DNA of 64,000 bases from Acinetobacter sp. S54 (GCF_016624945.1 NZ_JACVUI010000002.1:496001-560000), one strand, 5' to 3'; positions 44,370 through 55,556 are shown, numbered from the stretch's first letter. Made by a program: numbers and translations. Notes: generated by a model not told the origin, from the sequence alone.

Positions 44370-45647
44370 TTAATAGCTGTATTGCAGAATTAACTGCGCA
44401 TACGCATTGGTTTTGTCATCATAGTTCTGAGTACCGCCATTCTGGATATCATGCTTTGGCTTATAAAGTCCGATCAGAGGTACAACAGTGAGATTGTTGT
44501 TGACCGACCAAACCGAAAATAGATCTAGCTCCTGCCCATCCATATTGGTTAATGACTTATTTATCGTTTTAAATTTATAAGCCAAGACGCCTAACATAAA
44601 ATTTTCCTTCAAGTTCATTATGTAAGAGACTTGATGAATATCAGCATTTTTATTGAAAGGCCCTGCATAATTTCCAGCAACTTCACCCTGAAACCATGTA
44701 CCGAACCCGACCGTATTTCCATAAAACATCGGGTCGTATTGGTCCGAAAAATGGCTAAAACGATAGCCTAATGAGGGTGTATATTTTGAAGATAAAAAGT
44801 TATAGCTCAGTGCTAAGTAGCCAGCATTTTCTTGACCATCTTTTTTATCTTGCACAACAAACTCAGTTTTAACTTGTAGTTCTGGTAAAGGCTGATAATT
44901 CAAACGTAAAGCGTAGTTTTTAAGATCTTCGCGCCCTGAAACCTGTTCAGTATCTTTAAGGTCTAATACATCTAAATAAGTAAACCCAACGCCCTTATCT
45001 TTGAGCTGATACATGAGATCAGTCACAAAAAGTTCTGGTGAAAATTGTGCTTTATTGTCCGATTTTAAGTAAGCCAGTTTTAGCGTTGTATTTTCTTGCG
45101 GTTTGTACTGAACCAAGCTAGTAAAATCAAAACTTCGACGTGCTGCCAGATAATAGGCCCCGCCCCGATCCAATGCGCCATACGCAGGCGGTTTACCGAG
45201 GTTTAATGCATCACCCGCAATGAAAAATCCGTCACCAATCATGATGTTTTGTCGACCAATACTTAAATCATAAGTCGTCAACTCATCTTTATTGATACCG
45301 TCTTTAAAACCAATAACCCACTCATTCACATCTGTTTTACGTTCTTTTCCATTACTATTTTGACCAGCGTCCCCATCTCCAAATGTAGCTGAGCTAATTC
45401 CGCTTAAACTTGCATAGAGTTGGTTGTTATTAAATGTATATTGTCCTTTGGCACCATATTTAAGATGGCCTTCTTGCCAATTAATTCTTTCATCATCCAA
45501 GTTTTCGCCGTTATAGCTTTTATCACTACTAAAAGCCCCGAAAGTTGCTTCAAATGTTGGTTTAATTTCAACCTCACCTGCGTGTACAGTTGAAAAAATT
45601 GAGACAAAGAGAGTCCCTTTCATCACTTGAGAAAGTAGCGTTTTCAT
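44370..45647 (-). CDS. outer-membrane porin (alginate-export-domain family)
   Basis: A 425-residue beta-barrel protein with a signal peptide of about 23 residues (ending VHAG) and many amphipathic strands, ending in an aromatic beta-signal (QLILQYSY). The IGRQNIMIGDGFFIAGD segment is typical of the alginate-export family, whose Acinetobacter members include substrate-specific porins. Between feaB and tynA it probably admits aromatic amines or their products. Confidence 0.8.
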   Translation of the reverse strand: MKTLLSQVMKGTLFVSIFSTVHAGEVEIKPTFEATFGAFSSDKSYNGENLDDERINWQEGHLKYGAKGQYTFNNNQLYASLSGISSATFGDGDAGQNSNGKERKTDVNEWVIGFKDGINKDELTTYDLSIGRQNIMIGDGFFIAGDALNLGKPPAYGALDRGGAYYLAARRSFDFTSLVQYKPQENTTLKLAYLKSDNKAQFSPELFVTDLMYQLKDKGVGFTYLDVLDLKDTEQVSGREDLKNYALRLNYQPLPELQVKTEFVVQDKKDGQENAGYLALSYNFLSSKYTPSLGYRFSHFSDQYDPMFYGNTVGFGTWFQGEVAGNYAGPFNKNADIHQVSYIMNLKENFMLGVLAYKFKTINKSLTNMDGQELDLFSVWSVNNNLTVVPLIGLYKPKHDIQNGGTQNYDDKTNAYAQLILQYSY

Positions 45648-45690
45648 ACAAAATTCCTTTTTGTAAGCAGACTGCTGGACGCTCAGCTTG

Positions 45691-45709
45691 GGGTAACCTT
45701 AAGTTACCC
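45691..45709 (-). other. intercistronic hairpin between tynA and the porin gene
   Basis: GGGTAAC and GTTACCC form a 7-base stem without a following T run. It may stabilise the upstream transcript or partly terminate it. Confidence 0.35.
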
Positions 45710-45732
45710 TTTCTGACTCATCTGCATTTTTT

Positions 45733-48042
45733 TTAGTGATGGTCGTGCTGCGTGTTTTGTTCTTCTTCACCCAAGTTTAACGTCAGGGTACTGTCAAAGA
45801 AGTTCCACGGTTTGATTAAGGTATAAACCCACTCGGTCGGCATAATTGGCCACTCTTCAGCACGTGCCACATGGGTTGTGCCTGTTGTCATCCACACTAC
45901 AAGATCTTTATTTTCAATATTGTCATTGTTGCTAATGAATTGACCTAAACCAGTGTCATGAGTGGAACGGTTTGAATATTTCCCTTCCGGATAACGTTCC
46001 TCAGGCTTATATTGCGTCACCCAGATTTGTTTATCCATAAAGTTAAGGCGTTTAAATAGCCATTCATCTTTGGCAAAATTTGCGCCTTTGGCGACAGGAT
46101 GTGTTCCACCAGCAAATGGAATCAATTGATAAGAAACTGGATTGCCTAATTTATTTTCCTTGTTGAAATTCGTCAGTAACCGAATGGTAGAAGGATCAAA
46201 TTTCTCAGCCGCATTTTGCTCATTGCTAATCACTTTACTGTCAATTTGCATCGTGCTTGTACGCACACCACCTCGATCATTGGCCTTCACCACAGGATCC
46301 ATATGCATAAAGCTGTTGTTCTCACCATCTACATCCATATCTAAGCGGAAGTTATAGATGTGTTGATGCGTTGTACCCACAATATTATGGTCAATCAAAG
46401 TGCCATACTTGGTGTCTTCTTTTGCAGTACTGTCATGCATAGTACGAGTTTTAACGCCTTTAACTGCTTCAATGCCCGTTGCGCCCGCATTGATGCCAAT
46501 TACACCATTTTGGGCAAAGACCCAGTCAAACATGTAGTCATAGTTGCCAACAGTACTTATCCAGCGTATCACTAATTCACGACGGGCTTCACTGGCATCC
46601 TGATCCCCAAAAATTTCCTGATGCTTATACTCGGGCCCTGCATAACGTTCAAAAATGGCGATTGCATTTGGAATCACTTGCGGCTGGCCTTTATAGTCTG
46701 CAATGACCGCATCCAGCAACACTGCATTTTCTGGCGCATCAGTTCCCGGTTGAATAGAAGAAGTAAGGGTTCCCATCCCGTACTCACCTGAGTCCAGATA
46801 AGATTTAAAGTACCATCCCATATCTGGATCACCATACGGAACCACCATACCGCCCAGATTACCTTCATACATGACTTTGCGTTTTACGCCTTTGTCTTTG
46901 TACGTCACTGTTGAAAGCTGTAACCCAACACGAGAGTCCAGTGCAACATGGAAACACCAGTTACCCCAATGCACGGTTTGTCCCGTAATGGTAAAGTTCT
47001 TGCCTTCAGGTTCACTGATATTGAGCGGTTTGATTTTCGATGGCTGGGTATTCTTTGTGACGTATGGTCGGTCTGCCATTGGTACAGGAATCATGGCGCC
47101 TTCTTCAATTTTAATAATTTTTTCTTTATCTAAATCCACCACTGCAACGAGATTTTCAATTGGATGGGCCCAATAGTTACCATCGCCCGTATCGAGATAG
47201 GATACAACTTTTAAAACATTCAGTTGCTTGTCTAAACCATCTTTACCCCCAAAATAGCCAACAGTTAATGGATTGGTAATGACCTTTTTAACGTCAGTAA
47301 TGCCACGTTTGCGTAACGCATCCTGATAGTCTTGACTTGTCTCAATCACACGCTGTACGGTCTCAAAGTTATCTATCAGCACCATGCCGTGTGTATCTTT
47401 AAGGACATTCCATTTCGTGACTTGTTGGGTATTCAGATTCACTTCACCTTCAATCGCCTGATTGCCTTTTAATAAAATAAAAGAGGCCACACGATCTTCT
47501 TTATAATCTTTATGGTTGATAAAGAAATCCCACACTTTTGCCTTTTCAGGCTCTTTGAGTTTTAACTCGGCAAAACGCATGTTGTTATAGGCATATGGTG
47601 AATGATTAATCACGTCAAATGTCTTTTTTATTTCATCGCTATTTAAACTATTCAGTGGATGAAACGTATTTTCAATTTTAAAGGTCTGATCTAAACCAGA
47701 CTGGAAGACCTCATTAAAAAACTCTTTGTAAATAAATGGCTTACCTTCTTTAATTAAGACAGGTACACTAAGCTTTAAAGGTTTTCCATTGACTAAAACC
47801 TGATCTGAATTAGGCTTAGCTCTGACCACAATAGAACCTTTGGTAATCGTATAGGTATTGGTAAAATCATCTTTGACAACTTTAGCACCCTGCTCACTCA
47901 TATTTTGATACAACGGTACCAATTCGGCAGCCTCACCATGTGCATAAGCAGTGTTATGAACAGCGCACAAGCTTGCAGCGATGGCTAAGTTAAACGCCAG
48001 TATTTTTTGTATCTCTTTGAATAATCTTTGTTTACGCATCAT
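45733..48042 (-). CDS. tynA: copper-containing primary-amine oxidase (tyramine oxidase)
   Basis: A periplasmic copper/topaquinone amine oxidase that turns tyramine or phenylethylamine into aldehyde, ammonia and peroxide. I favour ATG 48042, preceded by AAAAGGA; an ATG 15 bases earlier is possible. The signal peptide ends near YAHG. The topaquinone Tyr is in GNYDYMFDW (about 510). The copper ligands are HQHIYNF (about 560) and a later His in GTTHVARAEEWP. All cofactor residues are intact. Confidence 0.93.
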   Translation of the reverse strand: MMRKQRLFKEIQKILAFNLAIAASLCAVHNTAYAHGEAAELVPLYQNMSEQGAKVVKDDFTNTYTITKGSIVVRAKPNSDQVLVNGKPLKLSVPVLIKEGKPFIYKEFFNEVFQSGLDQTFKIENTFHPLNSLNSDEIKKTFDVINHSPYAYNNMRFAELKLKEPEKAKVWDFFINHKDYKEDRVASFILLKGNQAIEGEVNLNTQQVTKWNVLKDTHGMVLIDNFETVQRVIETSQDYQDALRKRGITDVKKVITNPLTVGYFGGKDGLDKQLNVLKVVSYLDTGDGNYWAHPIENLVAVVDLDKEKIIKIEEGAMIPVPMADRPYVTKNTQPSKIKPLNISEPEGKNFTITGQTVHWGNWCFHVALDSRVGLQLSTVTYKDKGVKRKVMYEGNLGGMVVPYGDPDMGWYFKSYLDSGEYGMGTLTSSIQPGTDAPENAVLLDAVIADYKGQPQVIPNAIAIFERYAGPEYKHQEIFGDQDASEARRELVIRWISTVGNYDYMFDWVFAQNGVIGINAGATGIEAVKGVKTRTMHDSTAKEDTKYGTLIDHNIVGTTHQHIYNFRLDMDVDGENNSFMHMDPVVKANDRGGVRTSTMQIDSKVISNEQNAAEKFDPSTIRLLTNFNKENKLGNPVSYQLIPFAGGTHPVAKGANFAKDEWLFKRLNFMDKQIWVTQYKPEERYPEGKYSNRSTHDTGLGQFISNNDNIENKDLVVWMTTGTTHVARAEEWPIMPTEWVYTLIKPWNFFDSTLTLNLGEEEQNTQHDHH

Positions 48043-48211
48043 GTTAATCCTTTTCATCTATCCCTGAGCGATCTGTATCAGATCGATAAAATGCTCTTTG
48101 CTCTGTGTGCAGCGACTAAAATCAACGTCATATTTCAACTTGATTGAAGCGCTCTTAGCTTTCCTTATTGGTTTAATTTCAACACAGTTGCATGGGACTA
48201 GCTTGTTCAGG

Positions 48212-48245
48212 AATGACCTCGAACTTGTCTAAAAATGACATCGAA
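48212..48245. promoter_or_regulatory. direct repeats AATGACMTCGAA upstream of tynA (candidate FeaR site)
   Basis: AATGACCTCGAA (48212-48223) and AATGACATCGAA (48234-48245) are 22 bases apart on the same face of the helix, between feaR and tynA. Direct repeats at this phase are typical AraC-family operators. Confidence 0.5.
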
Positions 48246-48250
48246 AATGT

Positions 48251-49153
48251 TTATGCCAGCATCGTCTCTCGAAATTCTTTCGGAGATAAGCCATAGGTTT
48301 TTTTAAAGATTTTTGAAAAATGAGCGCCATCCCAAAATCCCCATTTCAAGGCAAGTTGGGTAATCGAACTTTGTTTATTTTTTTTATCCAGCAGGTCTGT
48401 TTTAATTCTTTCCAAACGTTTGTGCTGTATGTATTTGTTAATGGATAAGTTTTCTTGAAGAAATAACCGATAAAGATGACGTAATGAGACTCCTATGTGT
48501 TCAGCAATCAGCTTAGGGGAAAGTTCAGGTTTTGACAAATTTTCAATGATATAGCGCTCAGCCTTTTCCATAAGATGATTGAGCTGATTAAGATTTTTAT
48601 AATTAATGGTCGGTTTAATTAAAGCAATTAGTGCATCTTCAAAAGCATTACCATCTTCATTTGCATACCAAAGTTGAATATTTTCAGCAGACATATTTTT
48701 CAAAATATTTTTGAGTAAAAAACCACTCATATTTTGGGTAATAAGCTTACCAAAATATTCAGAACTAATATTTTCTTTAAGTAACTTTTCTCGGGAAAGA
48801 TGAACTGAAATATGACTAAATAGACCTTGCGGATACATCATAATATGTTCCTCTGAGTCGAGTAAGACCACATCACCTTCACTCAAGAATAGTGTTTCAT
48901 TGCGATAGTTAAGTAGCATTTTTCCCGTATATTGCAAAATCAGGAAACAAAAACGATCTTTAACTCGATCCAAAATTTCAGGTTTTCTCTCAATAAAATT
49001 CGCATTACTTTTAATAAACGCAATTTCAGTTTGACCCAGTAAAAATGCTTTTACCTCGCCTATAAACAATGAACTTTGTCCATCAAATCGAGTTTCAAAT
49101 TCACCACACACACCTTGAATATGCTGTGTCCATGTACTGATTTCATTTTTCAT
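48251..49153 (-). CDS. feaR: AraC-family activator of amine catabolism
   Basis: A 300-residue AraC regulator; ATG 49153 is chosen since GGAGG precedes it, and E. coli FeaR has a similar length. The C-terminal DNA-binding domain (about 200-298) contains KLIAEHIGVSLRHLYRLFLQ and the final LSPKEFRE. It lies just upstream of tynA on the same strand and probably activates tynA, the porin and feaB when amines are present. Confidence 0.82.
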   Translation of the reverse strand: MKNEISTWTQHIQGVCGEFETRFDGQSSLFIGEVKAFLLGQTEIAFIKSNANFIERKPEILDRVKDRFCFLILQYTGKMLLNYRNETLFLSEGDVVLLDSEEHIMMYPQGLFSHISVHLSREKLLKENISSEYFGKLITQNMSGFLLKNILKNMSAENIQLWYANEDGNAFEDALIALIKPTINYKNLNQLNHLMEKAERYIIENLSKPELSPKLIAEHIGVSLRHLYRLFLQENLSINKYIQHKRLERIKTDLLDKKNKQSSITQLALKWGFWDGAHFSKIFKKTYGLSPKEFRETMLA

Positions 49154-49290
49154 AGAATCATTTACCTCCGTGTATTTCACCTTAAATAGATGAAATCATG
49201 AGGAACTATTATGTTCCGCCTAGTATGGTCAAAATCCTAACAGCCCCCATTGATTAACAAATCACGTACTTGATTTGTCACTTGCTATGT

Positions 49291-50268
<978 letters not shown>

Positions 50269-50310
50269 TTATCCTATTGCTGGTCGATATTGGATACCGA
50301 TTTATCCTGA

Positions 50311-51264
50311 TTAAATATCCAGTACCAATCGTGCTGACTTGGAACGTGAACAGCACACTAAAATCTGTTCATTACTGGCTTTTTCCTCATCGGTAAAATA
50401 AACGTCACGATGATCAGGTTCGCCCTCAACCACATCGCACATACAGGTACCGCAAACACCTTGTTCACATGACATTTCAATCTCAATGCCTTCACGAGCC
50501 AATGCCTGCAAAATGGTTTCTTCTGCATTGACCATAATGATCTTGCCACTTTGCTGTGCCACGACTTCAAACGCATCGCCACCTGTTTCAATGTCAACCT
50601 GAAAATATTCCTTATGAATCTGCTGTTCAGGAAAATTCTGTGTGAAGGCTAAATTGATCACCCAATCCATAAATCCATTTGGGCCACAGGTATAGATATG
50701 ACTGTCTTGATCAATGTCTTGAATAGCCGACTGAAAAAACTCACGATGATTCGCCCCTTCCGATTTAAAATGAAAGGTCGTGAAAGGCGCCAAGATGCCG
50801 TGCTTAATTTCATCGACAAAAGCACAGCGTTCTGGGCTTGCGCCGCAGTAATGCAGTTCAAAAGATGTTCCTTCCTGTGCCAACTGATAAGCCATCGTAA
50901 TCAGTGGGGTAATCCCAATACCACCACCCACCAACACGGCATGTTTAGATTTCACTAAAGGAAACAGGTTTTTCGGTTCACTGACCTGAATCTGCATGCC
51001 ATCCTTTAAATCATCAAACGCCGACACTGAACCGCCACGTGATTCTGGATCGCGTAAAATCCCGAGTCGGAACTTACCGACATCATTCGGATTTTGGCAT
51101 AATGAGTACTGACGCACTATGCCATTCGGGAGGTGCACATCAATATGCGCGCCCGCTTCAATTCTGGGTAATACGGTCGAATTTGCAGATTCAAATTCCA
51201 TGACTGCAACATTCCCACCCTCGACATGACGGTTTTTTACCACCACGTTATATAGTATCGTCAT
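50311..51264 (-). CDS. iacF: ferredoxin/flavin oxidoreductase of the Rieske system
   Basis: A 317-residue reductase; ATG 51264 follows the ribosome site GGGAGAG, while the open frame extends 18 codons upstream. The N-terminal FMN/NAD domain has RQYSLC and GGGIGITPLITMA. The C-terminal plant-type ferredoxin has CEQGVCGTCMC and a final CC at the cluster. It passes electrons from NADH to the IacCD oxygenase. Confidence 0.85.
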   Translation of the reverse strand: MTILYNVVVKNRHVEGGNVAVMEFESANSTVLPRIEAGAHIDVHLPNGIVRQYSLCQNPNDVGKFRLGILRDPESRGGSVSAFDDLKDGMQIQVSEPKNLFPLVKSKHAVLVGGGIGITPLITMAYQLAQEGTSFELHYCGASPERCAFVDEIKHGILAPFTTFHFKSEGANHREFFQSAIQDIDQDSHIYTCGPNGFMDWVINLAFTQNFPEQQIHKEYFQVDIETGGDAFEVVAQQSGKIIMVNAEETILQALAREGIEIEMSCEQGVCGTCMCDVVEGEPDHRDVYFTDEEKASNEQILVCCSRSKSARLVLDI

Positions 51265-51298
51265 GATTTCTCTCCCTGATATGCATCTCGCCTGAGGC

Positions 51299-52036
51299 TT
51301 AACGCATAAATAATCCACCGTTAATATCCCATGTTGCCCCTGTCACGAAGGCAGCACTTGGGCTTGCCAATAGAGCGCAGGTCTCGGCAATAAATTCCAT
51401 GCTGCCTAATGCCTTGACGGGAATATTTTGAATAAATTGCGCCATTTTTTCGTCAGACACGACGCTGTGTACAATCGGTGATTCCATTGGCCCAGGCGCA
51501 ATCGCATTTACGGTAACACCTTGGGCTGCAAACTCTTTGGCAAAGATTTTGGTCAGGGTAATAATGGCGCCTTTAGTCGCTGCATAATGCGCACCCGTTG
51601 CAGTACCGCCATTTTGTCCGGCTAGAGATGCCATATTGACGATACGACCATAACCTTGTGCTGCCATATATTTGCCAATGATCTGGCAAGACTGGAACGT
51701 ACCACGCTGATTCACTTGCGTGATCATGTCAAAATCCGCGGCACTGATCTCTAAAACAGGCGTTGCTTTGGTCATGGTGGCATTGTTGATTAACACATCC
51801 AGTTTTGAGAATGTCTGCTGAATCCACTGCACAGTTGCATGGAAATCGGCCTCAACGGAAATATCCAGTTTCAGTGGAAATAGATTCTCTGCATGTGGAC
51901 TACGCGCTTTGGCTTGCTCTGCTTTCTCTAAAGTACTGGCAGACAGGATCACCTGATGCCCTTGCGCTGCAAAATATTCGGCAATGACATTCCCTAAACC
52001 AGAAGCGGCACCTGTGACTAAAACAACCTGTTTCAT
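51299..52036 (-). CDS. iacE: short-chain dehydrogenase/reductase
   Basis: A 245-residue SDR with TGAASGLG (about 7-14), NNAT, and the catalytic Tyr-x3-Lys in HYAATKGA (about 150). In indole-acetate catabolism IacE is thought to act on an early oxindole intermediate. It follows iacD by 9 bases with the ribosome site AGGAGC. Confidence 0.85.
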   Translation of the reverse strand: MKQVVLVTGAASGLGNVIAEYFAAQGHQVILSASTLEKAEQAKARSPHAENLFPLKLDISVEADFHATVQWIQQTFSKLDVLINNATMTKATPVLEISAADFDMITQVNQRGTFQSCQIIGKYMAAQGYGRIVNMASLAGQNGGTATGAHYAATKGAIITLTKIFAKEFAAQGVTVNAIAPGPMESPIVHSVVSDEKMAQFIQNIPVKALGSMEFIAETCALLASPSAAFVTGATWDINGGLFMR

Positions 52037-52045
52037 TTTTTGCTC

Positions 52046-52531
52046 CTAGAGAATGTAACTGATACCCGCCAAGGTATCGGTCGAGTTAACTAAATTGATA
52101 ATTTTGCGGTTGATCTTAAACCCTTGTTCTGCATCACGAACCAAATAGAAAGTCACGTCAGCGGTATAATGTTTAAGATTTTCTTTGCGGAACTCACGCA
52201 AGTTTTGTGCGCAACGTAAGATAATTTCACCCTCTTCATCTTTGAGAATACGAACGCGTGACACACTACGTACCGTATTTGCTTTTGGCGAAGCTGAAAT
52301 CGCCTCGCCATTTTCCAGACGCGCAACGCGTAATTTACGCATGTGATGATCGTCATACGCATAGTTCAGATTATTTTCATAATCCGTCAGTTTTGGATCG
52401 ATCGGGATGATGTACACGCCTTTTTCATTCCAGAGATCCAGCCAGCTATCATGCTCAGAATGATCAAGCATATCCGCTTCTGCCCAGACAAATGCAGTCA
52501 CTTCATTGAGTAAATTTAAATCGGTTTTCAT
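52046..52531 (-). CDS. iacD: ring-hydroxylating dioxygenase small subunit
   Basis: A 161-residue beta subunit of the Rieske oxygenase (NTF2-like fold). It shows the usual WLDLWNEKGVYIIP and SVSRVRILKDEEGE segments. It pairs with IacC and lies 10 bases after it. Confidence 0.88.
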   Translation of the reverse strand: MKTDLNLLNEVTAFVWAEADMLDHSEHDSWLDLWNEKGVYIIPIDPKLTDYENNLNYAYDDHHMRKLRVARLENGEAISASPKANTVRSVSRVRILKDEEGEIILRCAQNLREFRKENLKHYTADVTFYLVRDAEQGFKINRKIINLVNSTDTLAGISYIL

Positions 52532-52541
52532 GGCACTCTCC

Positions 52542-53819
52542 TTAAGCCGTCATCAACTTTTTCCACTGCTGATAAGCAGCACGCATCCCTGTTTCAGCAC
52601 TCACATCGCTTTTTAAGCCATCTTCAGTTTTGACTTCACCTGGCAGACCGCGATTCAACATGATCCATAAATCATTACCGGCATTGGCACCATGTTGTAC
52701 ACGCTCCCATGCTTCCGAATCATCAGGCGTACCAAAACCAAATGGACCCTGAAAATGTTCATGCAGACGTAAACGATACTGGTTGGCAATTTGTGGACCG
52801 CCATCCATGGTAATGACGGAATGGTGAATTTCAGTTTCATTCACCGAAATCGGTTGCATGACACGGAAGAACGCCATTGAGCAGGCAATATTCGGGAACA
52901 AGTTCAAGTTAAATCCAGAACCTCCCACTGCACGGACAATACGGCGGACTTCCAGCTCTTCATGACCTTCGTCACGTAAAGCTTGAGCCAAGTCTTCAAA
53001 ACGTTCCTGAATCGGACGCTCCATTAGTTCTTCATCCAGATCAACCAGTTCAGGTATCATCACCATCACACTGTGACCATTGCCTAAGTCTTCGACATAG
53101 CCCGGCTGATTTTCAAAGTTAAACAGTTCTTCGGTTTTTTCATCGACTGAACTTAAGAATGACTTGTGTACCAATGGGAAGTGGTAAGCATCGGTAGTAT
53201 TTTCCAGCTGGATTTTCCAGTTACCCGGAAAACGGAAACGGTGTTCACCTAACACTTTGATCGGATAACCTGCGCCTTGTTTCATGAATAAGTCGATCCA
53301 CTTTTTCGCAGCGCCGAGGAAATCTTCTAAAGGTTCAATATCCTGTTTAAAGGTCGCGAAAATCATGCCGTTGTATTCTTCAACACGCAGGCTGATTAAT
53401 GGAAATTCGGTTTTATCCAGACATTCGCCATAGCTTTCAGGTGAAGGCACGCCGCGTAATGAACCATCCAGTGCATAACTCCAGCCATGATATGGACAAA
53501 CAAAACTGTTGGTTTTACCTTTTTTATGTTCGCACACGGTTGCGGCACGATGACGACACCTATTCAACAAAACATGGACTTTTTTCTTACGATCACGGAC
53601 TACGACAACTGGTTGTTTCCCAATATTGATTGTTTTATAACTGCCTGCATCAGGAATTTCACTGGCATGCGCCACCCAGACCCACGTGCTGTAATAAATT
53701 TTTTCCATCTCATCTTCAAAGATGCGTTCATCTTTATATAAAGATGTGTGGGCACGATCACTCTGAACTAACTCGTTGTAATCCATTTCAATGTTATGCA
53801 TTGGAATAATACTGTTCAT
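52542..53819 (-). CDS. iacC: ring-hydroxylating dioxygenase large subunit
   Basis: A 425-residue Rieske oxygenase alpha subunit from ATG 53819, preceded by AAGGAT; an ATG nine codons earlier lacks a ribosome site. The Rieske centre is visible as CRHRAATVC...CPYHGW (about 85-115), the catalytic iron ligands as DAYHFPLVH (about 205). It catalyses a central oxidation of the indole-acetate pathway. Confidence 0.9.
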   Translation of the reverse strand: MNSIIPMHNIEMDYNELVQSDRAHTSLYKDERIFEDEMEKIYYSTWVWVAHASEIPDAGSYKTINIGKQPVVVVRDRKKKVHVLLNRCRHRAATVCEHKKGKTNSFVCPYHGWSYALDGSLRGVPSPESYGECLDKTEFPLISLRVEEYNGMIFATFKQDIEPLEDFLGAAKKWIDLFMKQGAGYPIKVLGEHRFRFPGNWKIQLENTTDAYHFPLVHKSFLSSVDEKTEELFNFENQPGYVEDLGNGHSVMVMIPELVDLDEELMERPIQERFEDLAQALRDEGHEELEVRRIVRAVGGSGFNLNLFPNIACSMAFFRVMQPISVNETEIHHSVITMDGGPQIANQYRLRLHEHFQGPFGFGTPDDSEAWERVQHGANAGNDLWIMLNRGLPGEVKTEDGLKSDVSAETGMRAAYQQWKKLMTA

Positions 53820-53853
53820 ATCAACTATCCTTTTCGATCTATCCATTAGTTTA

Positions 53854-54378
53854 TTACTGAGACGGTACTAGCAATGTGGCTGTACTATCCCAGTGAGATA
53901 CAGGGCGACTAAAAATGTTTTCAGTCTGAAAATGTTTGATCTTCCAGCGACCATCGCTTTGCTGTTTAAATTGCACCGTGAGTTTGGCGGCATTTAAATG
54001 GCTACGACCATCACGGAAGGTTGAGGTTTGCAACATCAACCAACTGGCATTGGCCTGATCGGCTTCGATATAAATTTGTTCTGAGTTAACAAAATGCGCA
54101 TTCATGACAAAATGCGACTGTTTTTGGGTATAGCTTTTGAACATGTCATAAATGGCTTGCCAGGATGCATAACAACCAAAAGACTGAGCATATTTCTCGC
54201 CGATTCCTTCCCAAATGCTGTCCTGATCAAACAAATCCATCAATTCATTCAGGTCGGTATCGGCATTCAAGGCATCACAAATCTCCATATAACGATTGAT
54301 GCAGTTACGAATCGCGTTTTGAGCTTCAAGCTGTTGCAAGCGTTGTAACAGTTCCGTTATATCCATTGGCTCATTCAT
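53854..54378 (-). CDS. SnoaL/NTF2-like protein (IacI-like, possibly IacB)
   Basis: A 174-residue small protein from ATG 54378 (AAGGA upstream); the open frame goes on to a GTG at 54399. The central stretch DLFDQDSIWEGIG and the helix before it fit the SnoaL-like NTF2 fold. By position it replaces the one or two small iac genes found elsewhere. IacI is my preferred assignment; no second small gene is present here. Confidence 0.7.
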   Translation of the reverse strand: MNEPMDITELLQRLQQLEAQNAIRNCINRYMEICDALNADTDLNELMDLFDQDSIWEGIGEKYAQSFGCYASWQAIYDMFKSYTQKQSHFVMNAHFVNSEQIYIEADQANASWLMLQTSTFRDGRSHLNAAKLTVQFKQQSDGRWKIKHFQTENIFSRPVSHWDSTATLLVPSQ

Positions 54379-54419
54379 GTCATTCATCCTTGCTACCACG
54401 ATCTTTAATCAAATTAGGC

Positions 54420-55556
54420 TTATAAATAGCCCGGTGCTGGCTTCATACCAAAGCTGACCAAACTTGCGTTCTGTAAAGTGGCATCCCCCATAAAGGCATG
54501 CTGAGTTACCACATTGGTATCATTCACAAAGCGACTAAATGGGTTATGGGTATAAATCGCGGTCATCCCTGCCAACATCTGGATTTTGCGGGTTACACGG
54601 GCACAAACACGTGCCACATGCGTGCATGACAAACGCATATCACTGATCTGTTCTACGGCTGGTGTACGTCCTGCTAGTACTTCATTCCAGACGATTTGCA
54701 TGGTGTCGTAGAACCAGACGCGTGCAGCCTTAAACTCAGCTTCAGCTTGGGCAAATTCATATTGAGTCACTGGACGACTGGCAATTTCAGCCCCGCCAGT
54801 AATTGAAGACTTGCCAGGAGCCAGTTTTTGAAATTCTTCGATCGCTGCGGCTGCCACACCAATCCCCACTACGGTTAAAACCTGAGTGGCTAAAGACAAA
54901 GATGGATATTTAAAAAATGGCTCAGGCAGTTTTGATGGTTCACCACGCACAAAAGTCCACTCCTTAGCCACAAGCACATCTTTTACTACTAGATCGTGGC
55001 TACCTGTGCCTTTCAGGCCAACAGTATCCCAAGTCATAGCGATTTGTGCTTTATTCGCTGGCATCACTGCCATACGAGGTAAACCTTGGGCTTCATTATC
55101 CTTTTGTGGAGAAATACCAACCCCGACAATATCCGCCCCCATGCAACCACTGGAAAATTTCCAGCGACCATTCACCACAACGCCTGCATCGGTAATTTCA
55201 GCGGGTTGTGGCGGGAAAATGCCACCTGCAAACACAATATCAGGGCTATCTTTATACAACTGCTCAAGCGTTGCCTCTGGCAAACTGCCCAAATAGGCAG
55301 GACTCATGCCAAAACTTGCAACCCAGCCGACTGAGCCATCGGCCTTAGACAACTGCTCGATCAATTCACAAAACTGTTTGGGTGACCATTCATTTCCACC
55401 AAAACGTTTTGGGACTAAAGCACGGTAAACGCCAATCTGTTTTAGTTTGTCGATGATGTCCTGACTAACGTACGCTTGGTTATCAAACTCCCCTGTGCAG
55501 GCACGTTCACGAATTTCCTGACATAAGGCTTTTAATTGTGTTGTATTGGTACCCAT
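54420..55556 (-). CDS. iacA: acyl-CoA dehydrogenase-like flavin monooxygenase of indole-acetate catabolism
   Basis: A 378-residue flavin-dependent oxygenase of the acyl-CoA dehydrogenase fold, similar in layout to the oxygenase part of two-component hydroxylases. ATG 55556 has AAAGGAG upstream; ATG 55586 is an alternative. Segments RFGGNEWSP (about 60) and GAEIASRPVTQYEFAQAEAE are typical. IacA oxidises indole-3-acetate in the first step of the pathway. Confidence 0.85.
   Translation of the reverse strand: MGTNTTQLKALCQEIRERACTGEFDNQAYVSQDIIDKLKQIGVYRALVPKRFGGNEWSPKQFCELIEQLSKADGSVGWVASFGMSPAYLGSLPEATLEQLYKDSPDIVFAGGIFPPQPAEITDAGVVVNGRWKFSSGCMGADIVGVGISPQKDNEAQGLPRMAVMPANKAQIAMTWDTVGLKGTGSHDLVVKDVLVAKEWTFVRGEPSKLPEPFFKYPSLSLATQVLTVVGIGVAAAAIEEFQKLAPGKSSITGGAEIASRPVTQYEFAQAEAEFKAARVWFYDTMQIVWNEVLAGRTPAVEQISDMRLSCTHVARVCARVTRKIQMLAGMTAIYTHNPFSRFVNDTNVVTQHAFMGDATLQNASLVSFGMKPAPGYL

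Noticed and set aside
50358..50597. Open frames inside iacF, iacG and other long genes on either strand
   Set aside because: Shadows of well-supported genes with no ribosome sites or domains.
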